In this document: piece after piece, positions 19,193-29,700 of the stretch | Layout: the number at the start of each line of letters is the position of its first letter | How positions within the stretch are numbered: the stretch's first letter is position 1 | NCBI GenBank assembly: GCA_963844315.1 | Contig: CAWJOC010000022.1 | Coordinates: 434,001 to 498,000, forward strand | Origin: CAWAVN01 sp963844315 | Lineage (GTDB): Bacteria; Planctomycetota; Planctomycetia; Planctomycetales; Planctomycetaceae | Length of the DNA: 64,000 nucleotides | Reading direction: 5' to 3' | Notes under the pieces: model-generated | What the model saw: only the letters and a program-made list of their open reading frames with translations | Database searches by the model: none | Told to the model about the DNA's origin: nothing | Made by a program: the position numbers and the translations under genes

Positions 19193-21274
19193 TCACGGAC
19201 GTTCGGGCTTGGGGACGCGCTGGCCTTTCTTTCGGCCCCGATTTTTGGCGCGGGCTTTTTGATGCTTTTTGGGGCCGGTGGGGGCATCCTTATCAATGGC
19301 TTCGCCCATTTTCTGGGTGAGTTCCTGAATACGGTTCCTGAGTTCCGCAGCGCGTTCGAATTCCAGATTCTTCGCCGCTTCGAGCATCTCGGCTTCCAGA
19401 TTTTTGATTAACTCTTGCGTCACGAATTGCGTTTCGCTCTTGATGCCCCCCGCTTCGCGTTCGATCTGATGGGCTTTGATTTCCTCCTCAATCCCCCGGC
19501 GGATCGCTTTGCGAATCGACTCCGGCGTGATGCCGTGCTCCTGGTTATAAGCCATCTGAAGCGCTCGGCGACGGTTGGTTTCCTCCATCGCCCGCTGCAT
19601 GCTGCCCGTGACGGAGTCGGCGTATAAAATCACCTCCGCATTCACATGCCGGGCGGAGCGGCCAATCGTTTGGATCAAGCTCGTTTCGCTCCGCAAAAAG
19701 CCTTCCTTGTCGGCGTCCAGAATCGCCACGAGCGAGACTTCCGGCAGGTCCAAACCTTCCCTGAGGAGGTTCACGCCAATCACCGCATCGAATTTTCCTT
19801 CACGCAGTTCTCTCAGAATCTCGACCCGCTCGATGGCATCCAGTTCCGAGTGCAGCCATTGACAGCGAATGCCCTCTTCCTGGCAGTAAGTCGTCAAATC
19901 CTCGGCCAGGCGTTTGGTCAATGTTGTGACAAGCGTGCGTTCTCCGCGCTCGGCTCTCTCGCGAATTTGCTTGAGCAAATGCGGAACCTGCCCGCGCGCG
20001 GGAACGACGTGGATCATCGGGTCCACCAGTCCCGTCGGTCGAATCACCTGTTCGACGATTTCGCCCTCGGACTGCTCCAGTTCCCAATCATTGGGCGTCG
20101 CGGAAACGAAGATCGTTTGCCCCCGGCGGATGTTCCATTCGTCGAATTTGAGTGGGCGGTTGTCGAGAGCCATCGGCAAGCGGAAGCCGAAGTCGACCAG
20201 TGTGGTTTTCCGCGAATGATCGCCCGCGAACATCGCCCGCACCTGCGGCACGGTGGCATGGGATTCATCCACGATGGTCAGCGAATCTTCGGGGAAAAAG
20301 TCGAGCAGCGTGTATGGCGGTTGGCCGGGCAAGCGGTCCGATAGCGCCCGGCTGTAGTTTTCGATGCCCGGACAAAACCCCGCTTCGCGAAGCAGCTCCA
20401 CATCGTACCTTGTGCGGGCGGCGAGCCGTTGGGCTTCGAGGAGCTTGCCTTGGTCGCGGAAGAGTTTAAGGCGTTCTTCAAGCTCTTTCTCGATTTGATC
20501 GCAGGCGGATTCAATCCGGGACTGCGGCAGCACGAAATGCTTTGCGGGATAGATGTAGATTTCCTTGAGGCGGCTGCTTTCTTCCCCTGTCAGGGGATCC
20601 ACGATGGCCAGGTTTTCGATCTCATCACCCCAAAGCTCGATGCGGAAGGCGAACTCTTCATAAGCCGGCCAGACTTCGACGACATCGCCCCGCACCCGGA
20701 ATTTCCCGCGAGAAGGTTCGATGTCGTTGCGGTCGTATTGAATGTCGATCAGTTTGAGCAGCAAGGCATCGCGGTCGATTTCCCCGCCAACCTGAAGCGG
20801 GATCATCATCTCCAAGTAATCCTTGGGCGATCCCAAACCGTAAATGCAGCTCACACTGGCCACGACGATCACATCCCGGCGGCTGACAAGAGCACTCGTT
20901 GCCAAGAGCCTCAGCCGGTCGATTTCCTCGTTGATCGAGGCGTCTTTTTCGATGTAAATGTCCCGCTGGGGAATATAGGCTTCCGGCTGGTAGTAATCGT
21001 AATAGCTGACGAAATACGTCACGGCGTTATTGGGAAAAAACTCGCGGAACTCCGAATAAAGCTGGGCCGCCAGCGTTTTGTTGTGCGACAGAACCAATGT
21101 CGGTCTTTGCACCTCGGCAATGACGTTGGCCATCGTGAACGTCTTGCCGCTGCCCGTCACGCCCAACAGCACCTGGCTGCCTTTGTTTTCCTTGAGTCCG
21201 CGCACCAAGGCTTCAATCGCTTTCGGCTGATCCCCCGCGGGTTGAAATTCGCTGACCAATTGAAATCCCGGCAT
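19193..21274 (-). CDS. uvrB: Excinuclease ABC subunit B
   Basis: Damage-verification helicase of nucleotide excision repair. Walker A LGVTGSGKTFTMANVI, the beta-hairpin region YYDYYQPEAYIPQRDIYI, helicase motif TIVDESH, motif VI QTIGRSARHVNAEV, and a C-terminal UVR motif (EMLEAAKNLEFERAAELRN) that binds UvrC. Length of 693 residues is standard, with a Lys/Arg-rich tail after the UVR motif. No other uvr gene is in the window. The gene is convergent with mgtE. Confidence 0.97.
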   Translation of the reverse strand: MPGFQLVSEFQPAGDQPKAIEALVRGLKENKGSQVLLGVTGSGKTFTMANVIAEVQRPTLVLSHNKTLAAQLYSEFREFFPNNAVTYFVSYYDYYQPEAYIPQRDIYIEKDASINEEIDRLRLLATSALVSRRDVIVVASVSCIYGLGSPKDYLEMMIPLQVGGEIDRDALLLKLIDIQYDRNDIEPSRGKFRVRGDVVEVWPAYEEFAFRIELWGDEIENLAIVDPLTGEESSRLKEIYIYPAKHFVLPQSRIESACDQIEKELEERLKLFRDQGKLLEAQRLAARTRYDVELLREAGFCPGIENYSRALSDRLPGQPPYTLLDFFPEDSLTIVDESHATVPQVRAMFAGDHSRKTTLVDFGFRLPMALDNRPLKFDEWNIRRGQTIFVSATPNDWELEQSEGEIVEQVIRPTGLVDPMIHVVPARGQVPHLLKQIRERAERGERTLVTTLTKRLAEDLTTYCQEEGIRCQWLHSELDAIERVEILRELREGKFDAVIGVNLLREGLDLPEVSLVAILDADKEGFLRSETSLIQTIGRSARHVNAEVILYADSVTGSMQRAMEETNRRRALQMAYNQEHGITPESIRKAIRRGIEEEIKAHQIEREAGGIKSETQFVTQELIKNLEAEMLEAAKNLEFERAAELRNRIQELTQKMGEAIDKDAPTGPKKHQKARAKNRGRKKGQRVPKPERP

Positions 21275-21381
21275 CCTTCACTCCCATTCGCAAACACAAT
21301 CGCAAAAGTTCCCATTCCCTATTGTACGTTTCGAGGGAAGAAAACTTCCAATCGAAGTGGAAGGGGAATTTAAGTTTCACC

Positions 21382-21939
21382 TCAGGTTCGCGGGCTGAGA
21401 ACATCCACGCGGTGGCGGTCGAAGTGGGCGATCAATGCTGGGGTTCCTTTGGAGCGATGCAAGAGGATTTCCTCAAGCGTGAGCGGGATCAGATTCAAAA
21501 TCCGCACGGGGCCGCTGACCGTGGGAAGAACGTCCGCCGCATCGCCCGGTAGTGCTGAGTGAAACAAAATCCCTTCAGACCCCGGAAAGCCCGGGGGAGG
21601 ACTTTGCAGCTTCAGAGCGTGGCCCCAATCGAAGCAGGTCTGGTGCACGAAGGGATGAATGGCCAGGTTCGCCAGAAACCGGACGACCTGGGGGATTTCC
21701 TCCGGCGAGACCGGCCCGCGTTTGCGGTAGCACAATTCCGCGCGGTAATTCACCCCCAACATGGGGCGCGAGGACATCCCCACGGTCACGAAGCGGGCGA
21801 TGGCCGATTTGTTGTCCGGGTTCCATTGCAGAATTTGCAATTTTTCGAGTTGAGGCACGCGGCCCGGTTTGACTTTGGAGCCGTCGAATTGAAAGACCTC
21901 CGACGGTTCGCCCCAGCGCTCTCGGAACGCTCGGTCCAT
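21382..21939 (-). CDS. Suppressor-of-fused (SUFU)-like domain protein
   Basis: A 185-residue soluble protein with the layout of bacterial SUFU-domain proteins. An N-terminal strand region with VFQFDGSKV comes first, a central WGHALKLQSPPPGFPGSEGILFHSALP, then the characteristic C-terminal VRILNLIPLTLEEILLHRSKGTPALIAHF. It starts 24 bp after the lipoprotein gene stop on the same strand, and uvrB follows 107 bp later. Bacterial SUFU proteins often act as immunity-like or regulatory partners. No toxin was seen beside it, so the role here is open. Confidence 0.72.
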   Translation of the reverse strand: MDRAFRERWGEPSEVFQFDGSKVKPGRVPQLEKLQILQWNPDNKSAIARFVTVGMSSRPMLGVNYRAELCYRKRGPVSPEEIPQVVRFLANLAIHPFVHQTCFDWGHALKLQSPPPGFPGSEGILFHSALPGDAADVLPTVSGPVRILNLIPLTLEEILLHRSKGTPALIAHFDRHRVDVLSPRT

Positions 21940-21963
21940 TGCGACTCGTTGGAGATTCGGCTG

Positions 21964-22620
21964 TCATGGAAGCGCGATCCCCAACAATTGCTCCTCCGAC
22001 TGGAGCCGCCAGGTTCCATCGGGCTGCCGGTTTGTGACCAGGCGGTATTCCGGAAGTTGGAAAGCGACGATTTCCCAGTGATCCCCTTGCCTCTTTGCGG
22101 TGAAATCCGCCGATCCCGCGTAAACGTTTCCCGCACGGTATTCGACATGGCCTGTTGCCGTGTCCCCACGATTTAGACAAGCGCATTTCGTGATGTGTTC
22201 CGGCTGAATGACAGAAACAAATTCCGTCCCCTGACCTCCTTGGATGGCGGCCTGAATCAATTTGGGATCGGGATCCAAGCCGCTAGCGGTCAAGTATTGA
22301 AAGTCGGCGATAGCATTGGTGTTTTGTTTCCGAGCGTGCAGGGGATCCACCGCGAGCAGGAGAGCCGTCAGGCTTTGGTTTTTGATCTCTCCGATCTTCA
22401 CGGGCGGCGAATTGAGAATCTCCGAAAACTCTTGTCGGGAGAGCGAAGCGGCTAGGGGAATCATCTGACGGACTTCGTCGGTGCTTAGCTCTGTGGAGGG
22501 ATCCGGGACCAGAAGATTCCCGTCCGAGGAAGGTTTGGATTTCGCCGCCGCTGGGGGCGGAGGTTCTTCGACCGAATCGGCGCATCCGGCGAATACCATC
22601 AATGGGATCAGATATTTCAT
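21964..22620 (-). CDS. Predicted lipoprotein, unrecognised
   Basis: The start at ATG 22620 gives MKYLIPLMVFAGC, a short signal with lipobox Cys at residue 13. The mature protein has a Pro-rich linker (EEPPPPAAAKSKP) and a mostly beta region ending in a possible nuclear-transport-factor-like segment (YAGSADFTAKRQGDHWEIVAF). About 218 residues. Divergent from the DegT aminotransferase, with a 221-bp shared upstream region. It is translated just ahead of the SUFU-like gene. No function can be assigned. Confidence 0.7.
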   Translation of the reverse strand: MKYLIPLMVFAGCADSVEEPPPPAAAKSKPSSDGNLLVPDPSTELSTDEVRQMIPLAASLSRQEFSEILNSPPVKIGEIKNQSLTALLLAVDPLHARKQNTNAIADFQYLTASGLDPDPKLIQAAIQGGQGTEFVSVIQPEHITKCACLNRGDTATGHVEYRAGNVYAGSADFTAKRQGDHWEIVAFQLPEYRLVTNRQPDGTWRLQSEEQLLGIALP

Positions 22621-22841
22621 GGAAGTTGGCATGCGGGAAAAATTCATTCCGAGTCCAAAGGGAAATCGATGGAGAGAATTGTAAGCGGAAACCCAACGGA
22701 ACTTCAAAGCGCAAAACTCCGCCGCGTTTCAAGGGGATTCAGGGCCATCTTGACATGAATGGGCGCGGGGCGTAACTTACCGCCCACTTCTCTTCACTCA
22801 CTCGCAAAATTCCCAGTCTTTTCCGCGAATGGAGTCGCTGT

Positions 22842-24065
22842 ATGGCTTTGGGCAATTTGGATGCTCCGTCCTGCCAACCTATCCCCATGATCGACCTTGT
22901 GGCGCAACATCAAACCATCGCCAAGGATGTGATGCAGGCGGTGGAAAGCGTATTTCAATCGCAAGCCTTCGTGTTAGGCGAAGCGGTCGCGACTTTTGAG
23001 GAAGCCGTGGCGAAATACTGCGATTCCCGGCATGCCATCGGCTGCGCTTCTGGGACCGATGCCTTGATATTGGCCCTGATGGCGTTGGACATTGGCCCTG
23101 GCGACGAAGTGATCACATCACCGTTTACCTTTTTCGCCACGGCCAGTTCGATTGCCCGCGTCGGGGCGACGCCGGTGTTCGTGGACATTGATCCGGTCAG
23201 TTTCAATCTCGATCCCAACCTGGTTGAAAAGGCGATTACGCCGCGTACCAAAGCGATCATGCCCGTGCATTTGTTCGGGCAATGCGTGGAGATGGAACCG
23301 CTTTGGAGAATCGCCACCAAATACGGCATTCCCATTGTGGAAGATGCCTGCCAAGCCATCGGTTCGGAATACCAAGGCCGCAGGGCGGGCGTTTTGGGCC
23401 GGGTCGCGTGCTTTAGTTTCTTTCCCACGAAAAACTTGGGCGGTGCGGGCGACGGTGGATTAGTCACGACCGATGACCCCGATTTGGCCAAACGCATCAA
23501 ACATTTGAGAGTGCATGGCGACGTGGGCCGATACGAGCATATCGAAGTCGGCCTCAACAGCCGATTGGACGCCCTGCAAGCCGCGATCTTGAGCGTGAAA
23601 TTGAAATCCCTCGACCAATGGACCGCAGGCCGGCAAACCAACGCTCAAAGGTATCAGCATCTCTTCACCCAAGCGGGCCTTTTGGATGCCGTCGTGTTGC
23701 CCGAAGAGTCTCCAAATCGGCGACACATTTACAATCAGTATTGTATTCGCGTCAAAGCAGGCCTGCGGAATCAGGTTCTCTCTTCCCTCCAGGAACAAAA
23801 AATCGGGGCGGCGATTTACTATCCGAAACCGCTGCACATCCAGACGTGCTTTGCGCCCTTGGGTTACAAATTGGGCGATTTCCCCGAATCTGAACGGGCC
23901 AGCACCGAGATTCTCGCCTTGCCAATTTATGCGGAACTCACGGCGGGCCAACAAGAAACGGTGGTGCGCGGCATTGGGCGGGCCTTGGGACGTTCTCTTT
24001 CCCTTCACAGCTTGTTGGCCGGTTCTCAGAGGCAGATTCGACTTTCTCAAAAGCGGGTCGCCTGA
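22842..24065 (+). CDS. DegT/DnrJ/EryC1/StrS aminotransferase
   Basis: PLP-dependent sugar aminotransferase (aspartate aminotransferase fold I), which aminates a keto-sugar nucleotide for surface glycans. Seen: GCASGTDALILALMAL, SPFTFFATASSIAR, VEDACQAIGSEYQGR and FSFFPTKNLGGAGDGG with the PLP Lys at about residue 197. The C-terminus has HIYNQYCIRV and IGAAIYYPKPLHIQTCF, typical of the VioA/WecE/PglE group. Length of 407 residues includes a slightly extended tail. No other sugar-nucleotide gene is adjacent, so the substrate cannot be set. Confidence 0.92.
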   Translation: MALGNLDAPSCQPIPMIDLVAQHQTIAKDVMQAVESVFQSQAFVLGEAVATFEEAVAKYCDSRHAIGCASGTDALILALMALDIGPGDEVITSPFTFFATASSIARVGATPVFVDIDPVSFNLDPNLVEKAITPRTKAIMPVHLFGQCVEMEPLWRIATKYGIPIVEDACQAIGSEYQGRRAGVLGRVACFSFFPTKNLGGAGDGGLVTTDDPDLAKRIKHLRVHGDVGRYEHIEVGLNSRLDALQAAILSVKLKSLDQWTAGRQTNAQRYQHLFTQAGLLDAVVLPEESPNRRHIYNQYCIRVKAGLRNQVLSSLQEQKIGAAIYYPKPLHIQTCFAPLGYKLGDFPESERASTEILALPIYAELTAGQQETVVRGIGRALGRSLSLHSLLAGSQRQIRLSQKRVA

Positions 24066-24364
24066 TTCGTTCTCTGCCCGCTCGTGGATTTCCCCATTTG
24101 GCAAGCAAATTGCTTCCCTAAGCACCGGCGGCCCGAAGGTCTCGAAATACATTTCCCAAATTGCCCAAGCGAAGCATTACCGTTGGCAATTGCGGAATTA
24201 ACGATCTTTCTGCCCGCCGCACGCCTCCCGATGACGGAGGGCGGACGTAAAATCTCATGGATTGAGCAAGCCGCGCATCAACGGAGGATGCGCTTGTCCC
24301 GCCAGGCATTCCCCAAGACCGGGAAGGCTTTGGACAGGAACTTTTTGGCCACAAGGCTTTTTCC

Positions 24365-26159
24365 ATGAGTGACAACGTTACCTCGCCGGGGGCTGCCGGT
24401 TCGTTGAAACTGCATCACCTCGTATTTTTAACGGCGATGCTGGGGACGTTGGTTTTGCGGTCGCCCGCGTTTGCGGATACGCCGGCCGAAACCATCACGG
24501 AAACCGGATTCAAGGAATCATCGCCCGATCCCTTGGCCAAACCCACGGCCATTGTGCTGAACTATTGCCGGGCTTCGTTTCACCGGATCCAAAAAACGCC
24601 TTCCAAGCGGGTCTTGCACGAAGAGCAGGAGAAGATCCTCAACAACCTCAACCTGAACCCCATCGCCGATGCGGAAATCATTCGGCTTTATACGGCGGTG
24701 CTGTCGGAAATTGCCGACGTGCAAATCGCCGACTACGGAACGGGATGTGATTCAATCCCGGCATCAGCGGGCGGTGGTCGAGGATGTCGCGATTAGCGCC
24801 CTGGCCATTGGCTCTCAGGTGGCGACCACCCAGTACGTCAGCGCGCTCAAAACCGGAGCCAAGAGCTGGTGGGACTATCGCACCTTGGTCTTCGAGCGCG
24901 AGCTGGAATTGTTCCGCGTCGATAAAGCCCGGATCGTGGCGTTTGTGGATAAGTCGTCGTTATTCCTGGACACGTTCTGGAAATTGGCCCGAAAACGCGG
25001 CATTCCCGACCAATGGCTGATCCGTGGGGCGGATCTGGATCAACTCGCGGCGGCCATCAATGAGCCTCGGCCCGATGTGAGGCTCAGGGTGCTGAAACGG
25101 ATGGAGCGCTTCATGGAATGCTATCCGCCCTATTGGTATTACGTCGCCCGCACGCAGCAAGCCCTGGGGCAGTTTCCCGAAGCCTTGGAAAGCTATCACC
25201 ACTTGACTTCGCTCGGCGACCAGTATTTCCGCAAGGATGAAATGCTCGCGGCGGCGTTCGCGAATCAGGCCTTGATCGAAGATTACCTCCAGCAGCCATC
25301 CGCCGTGGAGACGGCCCGCAGAGCCTTGGATTACTCCACCGAATGTTGGGAAGTCAATCTGATGTGCGGTGTGCTGCTCCTCAAGCGCGGACACATTGCC
25401 GAGGCGGAGGATGCGATTCTTCGCAATCTGGATGTCAACCTGGAAGCGCAGCAAAGCCTGGTGGCGCTGCTCGCGGTGTATCACGTCTCCAGCGACACGC
25501 GGAAACTGGTGGACCGCTTGAGCAAGCCCGCGATTGCCAAGAGCATCCCCGCCCCACTGCTTTTGGAATGCGTCGGCGTCTTAGGGACTGGGAATATCCC
25601 AGAGGCCACCTTGGCCCAGGTTTTGGGTTCGCTCAAAGCGGATGTGGACCATCATTTCGGCCTGGATGATCTTCGCGTCGATGCCGGTCCCCTCTGGCAA
25701 TTGGACCGGGCCAAGATTTCCCTCTCGGTGGGCGGAAAATCCATGGGCGAACCGGCGGTCTCCGTCGATTCCGAGAAATATAAAGTCCGCTTCGCGCGCG
25801 TCGCGGAACTTGGCAGCCCATTGCAACCTTCCGCGATGACGGAACCCCTGATCCTGACGGTAAAGTACCCCGAAACGGAAACGCTGCGAATCCACTTGCA
25901 GGAAGTTTCCTCGCGCACTTTGAAAACGCTGTTGGATGAGGGGGATTCGACTCTGCGATGGCCGGTGCTCTCCGGGCGGGAATACCGCATCGTCGCGGTG
26001 GATTTGCGTGGCAAGCGGGTGGTGCTAACTACACCGGCAAACCCGCTGCCCGCGCTGGCCATCGAAGCGCCTAAAACCCTGCCGGTGAGCATTCCGGCGA
26101 CGACCCCCGTGACTTTCCCTGCGGATGACGCGCTACTGCCTTTAGTTCCGGCGTTTTAG
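24365..26159 (+). CDS. Secreted helical-repeat protein, unrecognised (frameshifted)
   Basis: Exported protein of about 597 residues. The signal region is LHHLVFLTAMLGTLVL with a likely cut after AFA. The middle contains TPR-like helices (YYVARTQQALGQFPEALESYHHL and AFANQALIEDYLQ). The C-terminal part is beta-rich. An extra A at 24739-24740 breaks the frame; removal reads IADYGRDVIQSRHQRAVVEDV. It stands alone between the DegT gene and yacG. A hairpin follows its stop. The 299-bp upstream gap has no recognised gene. Confidence 0.7.
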
Positions 26160-26190
26160 GAACTGATTCGCTCAACCCAATTCATCAAAT

Positions 26191-26242
26191 TGGCCCGGTC
26201 CATCTCGTCATTCAGATGAGATTGTCCGGGCCATTCGTTTTT
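26191..26242 (+). terminator. Terminator hairpin after the helical-repeat protein
   Basis: Outer stem TGGCCCGG (26191-26198) pairs with CCGGGCCA (26226-26233), and an inner CATCT/AGATG pair extends it. TTCGTTTTTT follows. It is 31 bp after the stop codon. Confidence 0.75.
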
Positions 26243-26420
26243 GGTATGGCTTTCCGAAATTCCGATTCAGTCTCGATGAAGTCTTGGCTTTTCGGCTAAA
26301 CTTGAGTGTGTCCCCGCGCGGAATCTCAGATTTCAGTGGGATTTCCCGAATCGTTCGCCGGAAAGACATCACCATTCGCTTCACTTCGCGTGGCAGCAGG
26401 CCACGTCATCGGGAGTTTTG

Positions 26421-26633
26421 ATGATACGCCCTCAAACCTGCCCCATTTGTGGGAAAGATTTGGCCGCCGACGCCGCCTTGGAGTCGAAATGGTTTCCCTT
26501 CTGCAGCAAGCGGTGCCGGCAAATCGACCTGTACCGTTGGTCGCAAGGAAAGTATGCCATCCTGGAGCCTCTATCTCCTGAGGATCTGGAGGCATTCGAT
26601 GACCAGGGGGACCCGTACGATTCCAAATCTTAG
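26421..26633 (+). CDS. yacG: YacG-type zinc-binding DNA gyrase inhibitor
   Basis: A 70-residue protein with four zinc ligands: Cys7 and Cys10 in TCPICGK and Cys28 and Cys32 in FPFCSKRCRQIDLYRW, which are the YacG signature. The acidic C-terminal tail is typical. E. coli YacG binds GyrB and inhibits gyrase. ATG 26421 follows CGGGAG by about 6 nt. It lies 82 bp upstream of the large LamG/PQQ gene. Confidence 0.9.
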   Translation: MIRPQTCPICGKDLAADAALESKWFPFCSKRCRQIDLYRWSQGKYAILEPLSPEDLEAFDDQGDPYDSKS

Positions 26634-26714
26634 GAAATGATCGCAGGGACGGATATGCATCCTTTATTGCCTTTGTTCGAGGGTTGTTCCTTTTCGCATT
26701 TTCTCGAGTTACCC

Positions 26715-29700
26715 ATGAAGTGGACTCCGGTTTTTGTCATAGCCTTGGCGCTATTGGCTGCTCAGTTTGCCGTCGCTCAAGAGTTTCCCGCCATCGCGGA
26801 GCGCGAAGCTCCCGCGAATCACGAACCGGGGCTGCTTTCGCGCTGGCATTTCGTGCAAACTCGCCTGCTAGGGAGCACCTTTTTCCCTGATGCGGGGACG
26901 CTGCACGCGACCGTGTGGGGACCCGCGAACTTCAGCGGGCAAGCTCCGTTCGGGTTAATGCTCGATGGGAATTCCGAAGCCCGCCATCGCATTGTGGCCG
27001 GGCATTCCGTGGTGTCGGCGGCATTGCCTAAGAAGGAAATCACGGTGGAAGCCTGGGCCAAAATCGAGCAGCCTTCGGAATGGGGTGGGCTAGCGGGAAT
27101 CATCCAAGACAACGGCCCTTTTGAGCGTGGTTGGATGTTGGGCTTTCGCGGCACGCAGTTCAGCTTCGCCCTCGCTGGGCAAAAGCCCGGAAAGCTGACC
27201 TACTTGACATCACGCAGGCGGTTCACGCCGGGCTATTGGTATCAGGTCGTGGGCACTTACGACGGCCAAGAGCAACGCATCTATGTCGATGGCGAACTGG
27301 CCGGGGTTTCAAAGTTGCAGCAAGGCGACATCTTTTATCCGCCGCACGGCGAATACGTCATTGGGACGTTCAAGGACGATGATGAACTCCATACGACCAA
27401 AGGGGAAATCGAGCAGGTGAGTGTTTGGAATCGCGTGTTGTCAGCGGAGGAAATCGCCACTCGATTTGCGAAACGTAGCGGCGATTTCCCGGAGATTGCC
27501 GCCATTCGCCCCGAAGTCACCGATTGGCCGACCTACAACCGCGACAATCAGCGGACAGGCATTTCGCCGGATGAGTTGCAGTTGCCCTTGTCATTGGCAT
27601 GGGAGCATCAGGTTCGGCATCCTCCCGCACCGGCTTGGCCTCCTCCCGCCAAGCAGGATTTCTGGCATCAAAAGTATAACCTTCAGCCGCGCGTGGTTTA
27701 CGACCGGGCGAACCATGTCGTCTCCGTCGGGAACCGCGTGGTTTTCGGTTCGTCCGCCGATGATGCCGTGCGCTGCCTGGATGCAACCACCGGCAAATTG
27801 CTTTGGAGCTATTTCACGGAAGGTCCGGTGCGATTGGCTCCGACAGTGGCCGAGTCGCGGGTGCTGTTTGGTTCCGATGATGGCTTTGTGCATTGTGTTA
27901 ATGCGGAGGATGGCAACCTGTTTTGGAAAGTCCGCCTTGGCCCGGAAGACCGCCGAATTCCCGGCAACCGGCGGATCATCAGCGTTTGGCCGGTGCGCTC
28001 GAGCGTCTTGGTGGAAGATGGCATCGCGTATTTCTGCGCGGGAATGTTTCCCAAGCAAGGCGTGTACCAAGCGGCGGTGAATGTGGAGACCGGCGAGATT
28101 CTCGCTCAGGGACAAATCGAAAGTTCCGCCCAAGGCTATCTCGAACGCCGGGCGGGGCGGTTGTTCGTGCCCACCGGACGCGACCCGGCGGGCGCATTTG
28201 TCTCGCAACTTGAGCGGCGAGGGAAAGACATCGGCCAGGAAGTCCGCGAAATTCCGGGCGAGTATCCATACGCCTTCATCGGAGCGGGCAAACTTCGTTT
28301 CGGCGGCGGCGATGGCAAAGTGGCGGCCTTCGAACTCGACACCGGCAACAAAGTCTGGGAAGCCGCTGTCGAAGGCAAAGCGTGGTCCTTGGCAATTGCC
28401 CAAGGACGGCTTTTGGTTAGCACGGACAAAGGACGAATCTATTCCTTCGCACCCGGCCAACACAAGCCAATCACGCACGCAGCTCCATACCAGCTGGAGA
28501 AGTTGATTCAAGTTTGGGATGGCGTGGCGATAAGAGACGTATTGGAAGAATCAGGCGTTCAAAAAGGGTTTGCACTTGTTCTCGCGAATCAACACAGAGA
28601 CTATCTTTTTGGGTTAGCCCAACGAAGTGAATTCGAAATGATCGTCTTGGCTGACAACGAGGAGTCAGCAAATGACTTGCGCCGGGAGATCGAAGCCGAG
28701 GGTTTGGCAAACCGAATGTCGGTGCATCAACAATCGGATTCAAAATCGCTGCCTTACACGGATTATGTGTTTAATCTCATAGTGGCCGATAATGCCTCGG
28801 CGAATCGGTACTCCAAAGAGGAACTTTGGCGGGTGCTGAGACCGCATGGCGGAGCGATAGTTTGGAATTGGGCTGCAAAGACTATCGAAAAGCGCGGGCC
28901 GCTTGCGGAAGTCGGCGAATGGACCCACATGTATGCCAACCCCGCGAACACGGTGTGCAGCGATGACAAGCACGTCGCCGGGCAAATGCAGCTTCAATGG
29001 TTCGGTCCGCCCGGACCAAGGCAGATGTTGGACCGCCATCTGCGGACAGTCGCGCCGCTTTGGAAAAACGGGCGGCTGTTCATTCCCGGCGACAACCGCG
29101 TGATTGCCGTCGATGCTTATAACGGCACGCCGCTTTGGAACATGGAGATTCCCGATTCCCGGCGGGTCGGAGCATATCGCGATTGCAGCTACATCGTCGC
29201 AGGCGAGGATTCGGTTTATGTCGCGGCGGCCAATGTTTGCATTGAGCTAGATGCCGCGACGGGAGAAATTCGCTCGACAATGCCCGTGCCGAATTTGCAG
29301 GGACCGATCGACGTCGATCCTTCCGCTCATCAACCGGCCGTCGCCGACCGCCCTGCAGAGTGGGGTTACTTGGCAACTGTGGAAGAACTTCTCATCGGCA
29401 GCGCCACCGCCCCGAATGCCGCCCGAAGGGAAAGCTCGCTGTCGGCGATTCACGAGGGCACGTTTTGGGATGCCAGGCCCTTAGTGACCAGCCAAGGCGT
29501 ATTCGTTTTGGACCGGAAGACCGGGAAAACGAAATGGACCTACAAAGGCCAGGGAGCGGTCATCAATTCCACCCTGATGATCGCCGATGGGCAGATTCTC
29601 TTCGTCGAAAGCCATAACCCGGAGACGGCTTCCAACGGCACGGGCCGGGTGAAGCCGGGGGATTTGTTCCATTACGGAGCCAGCATCGTCGCGTTGGATT

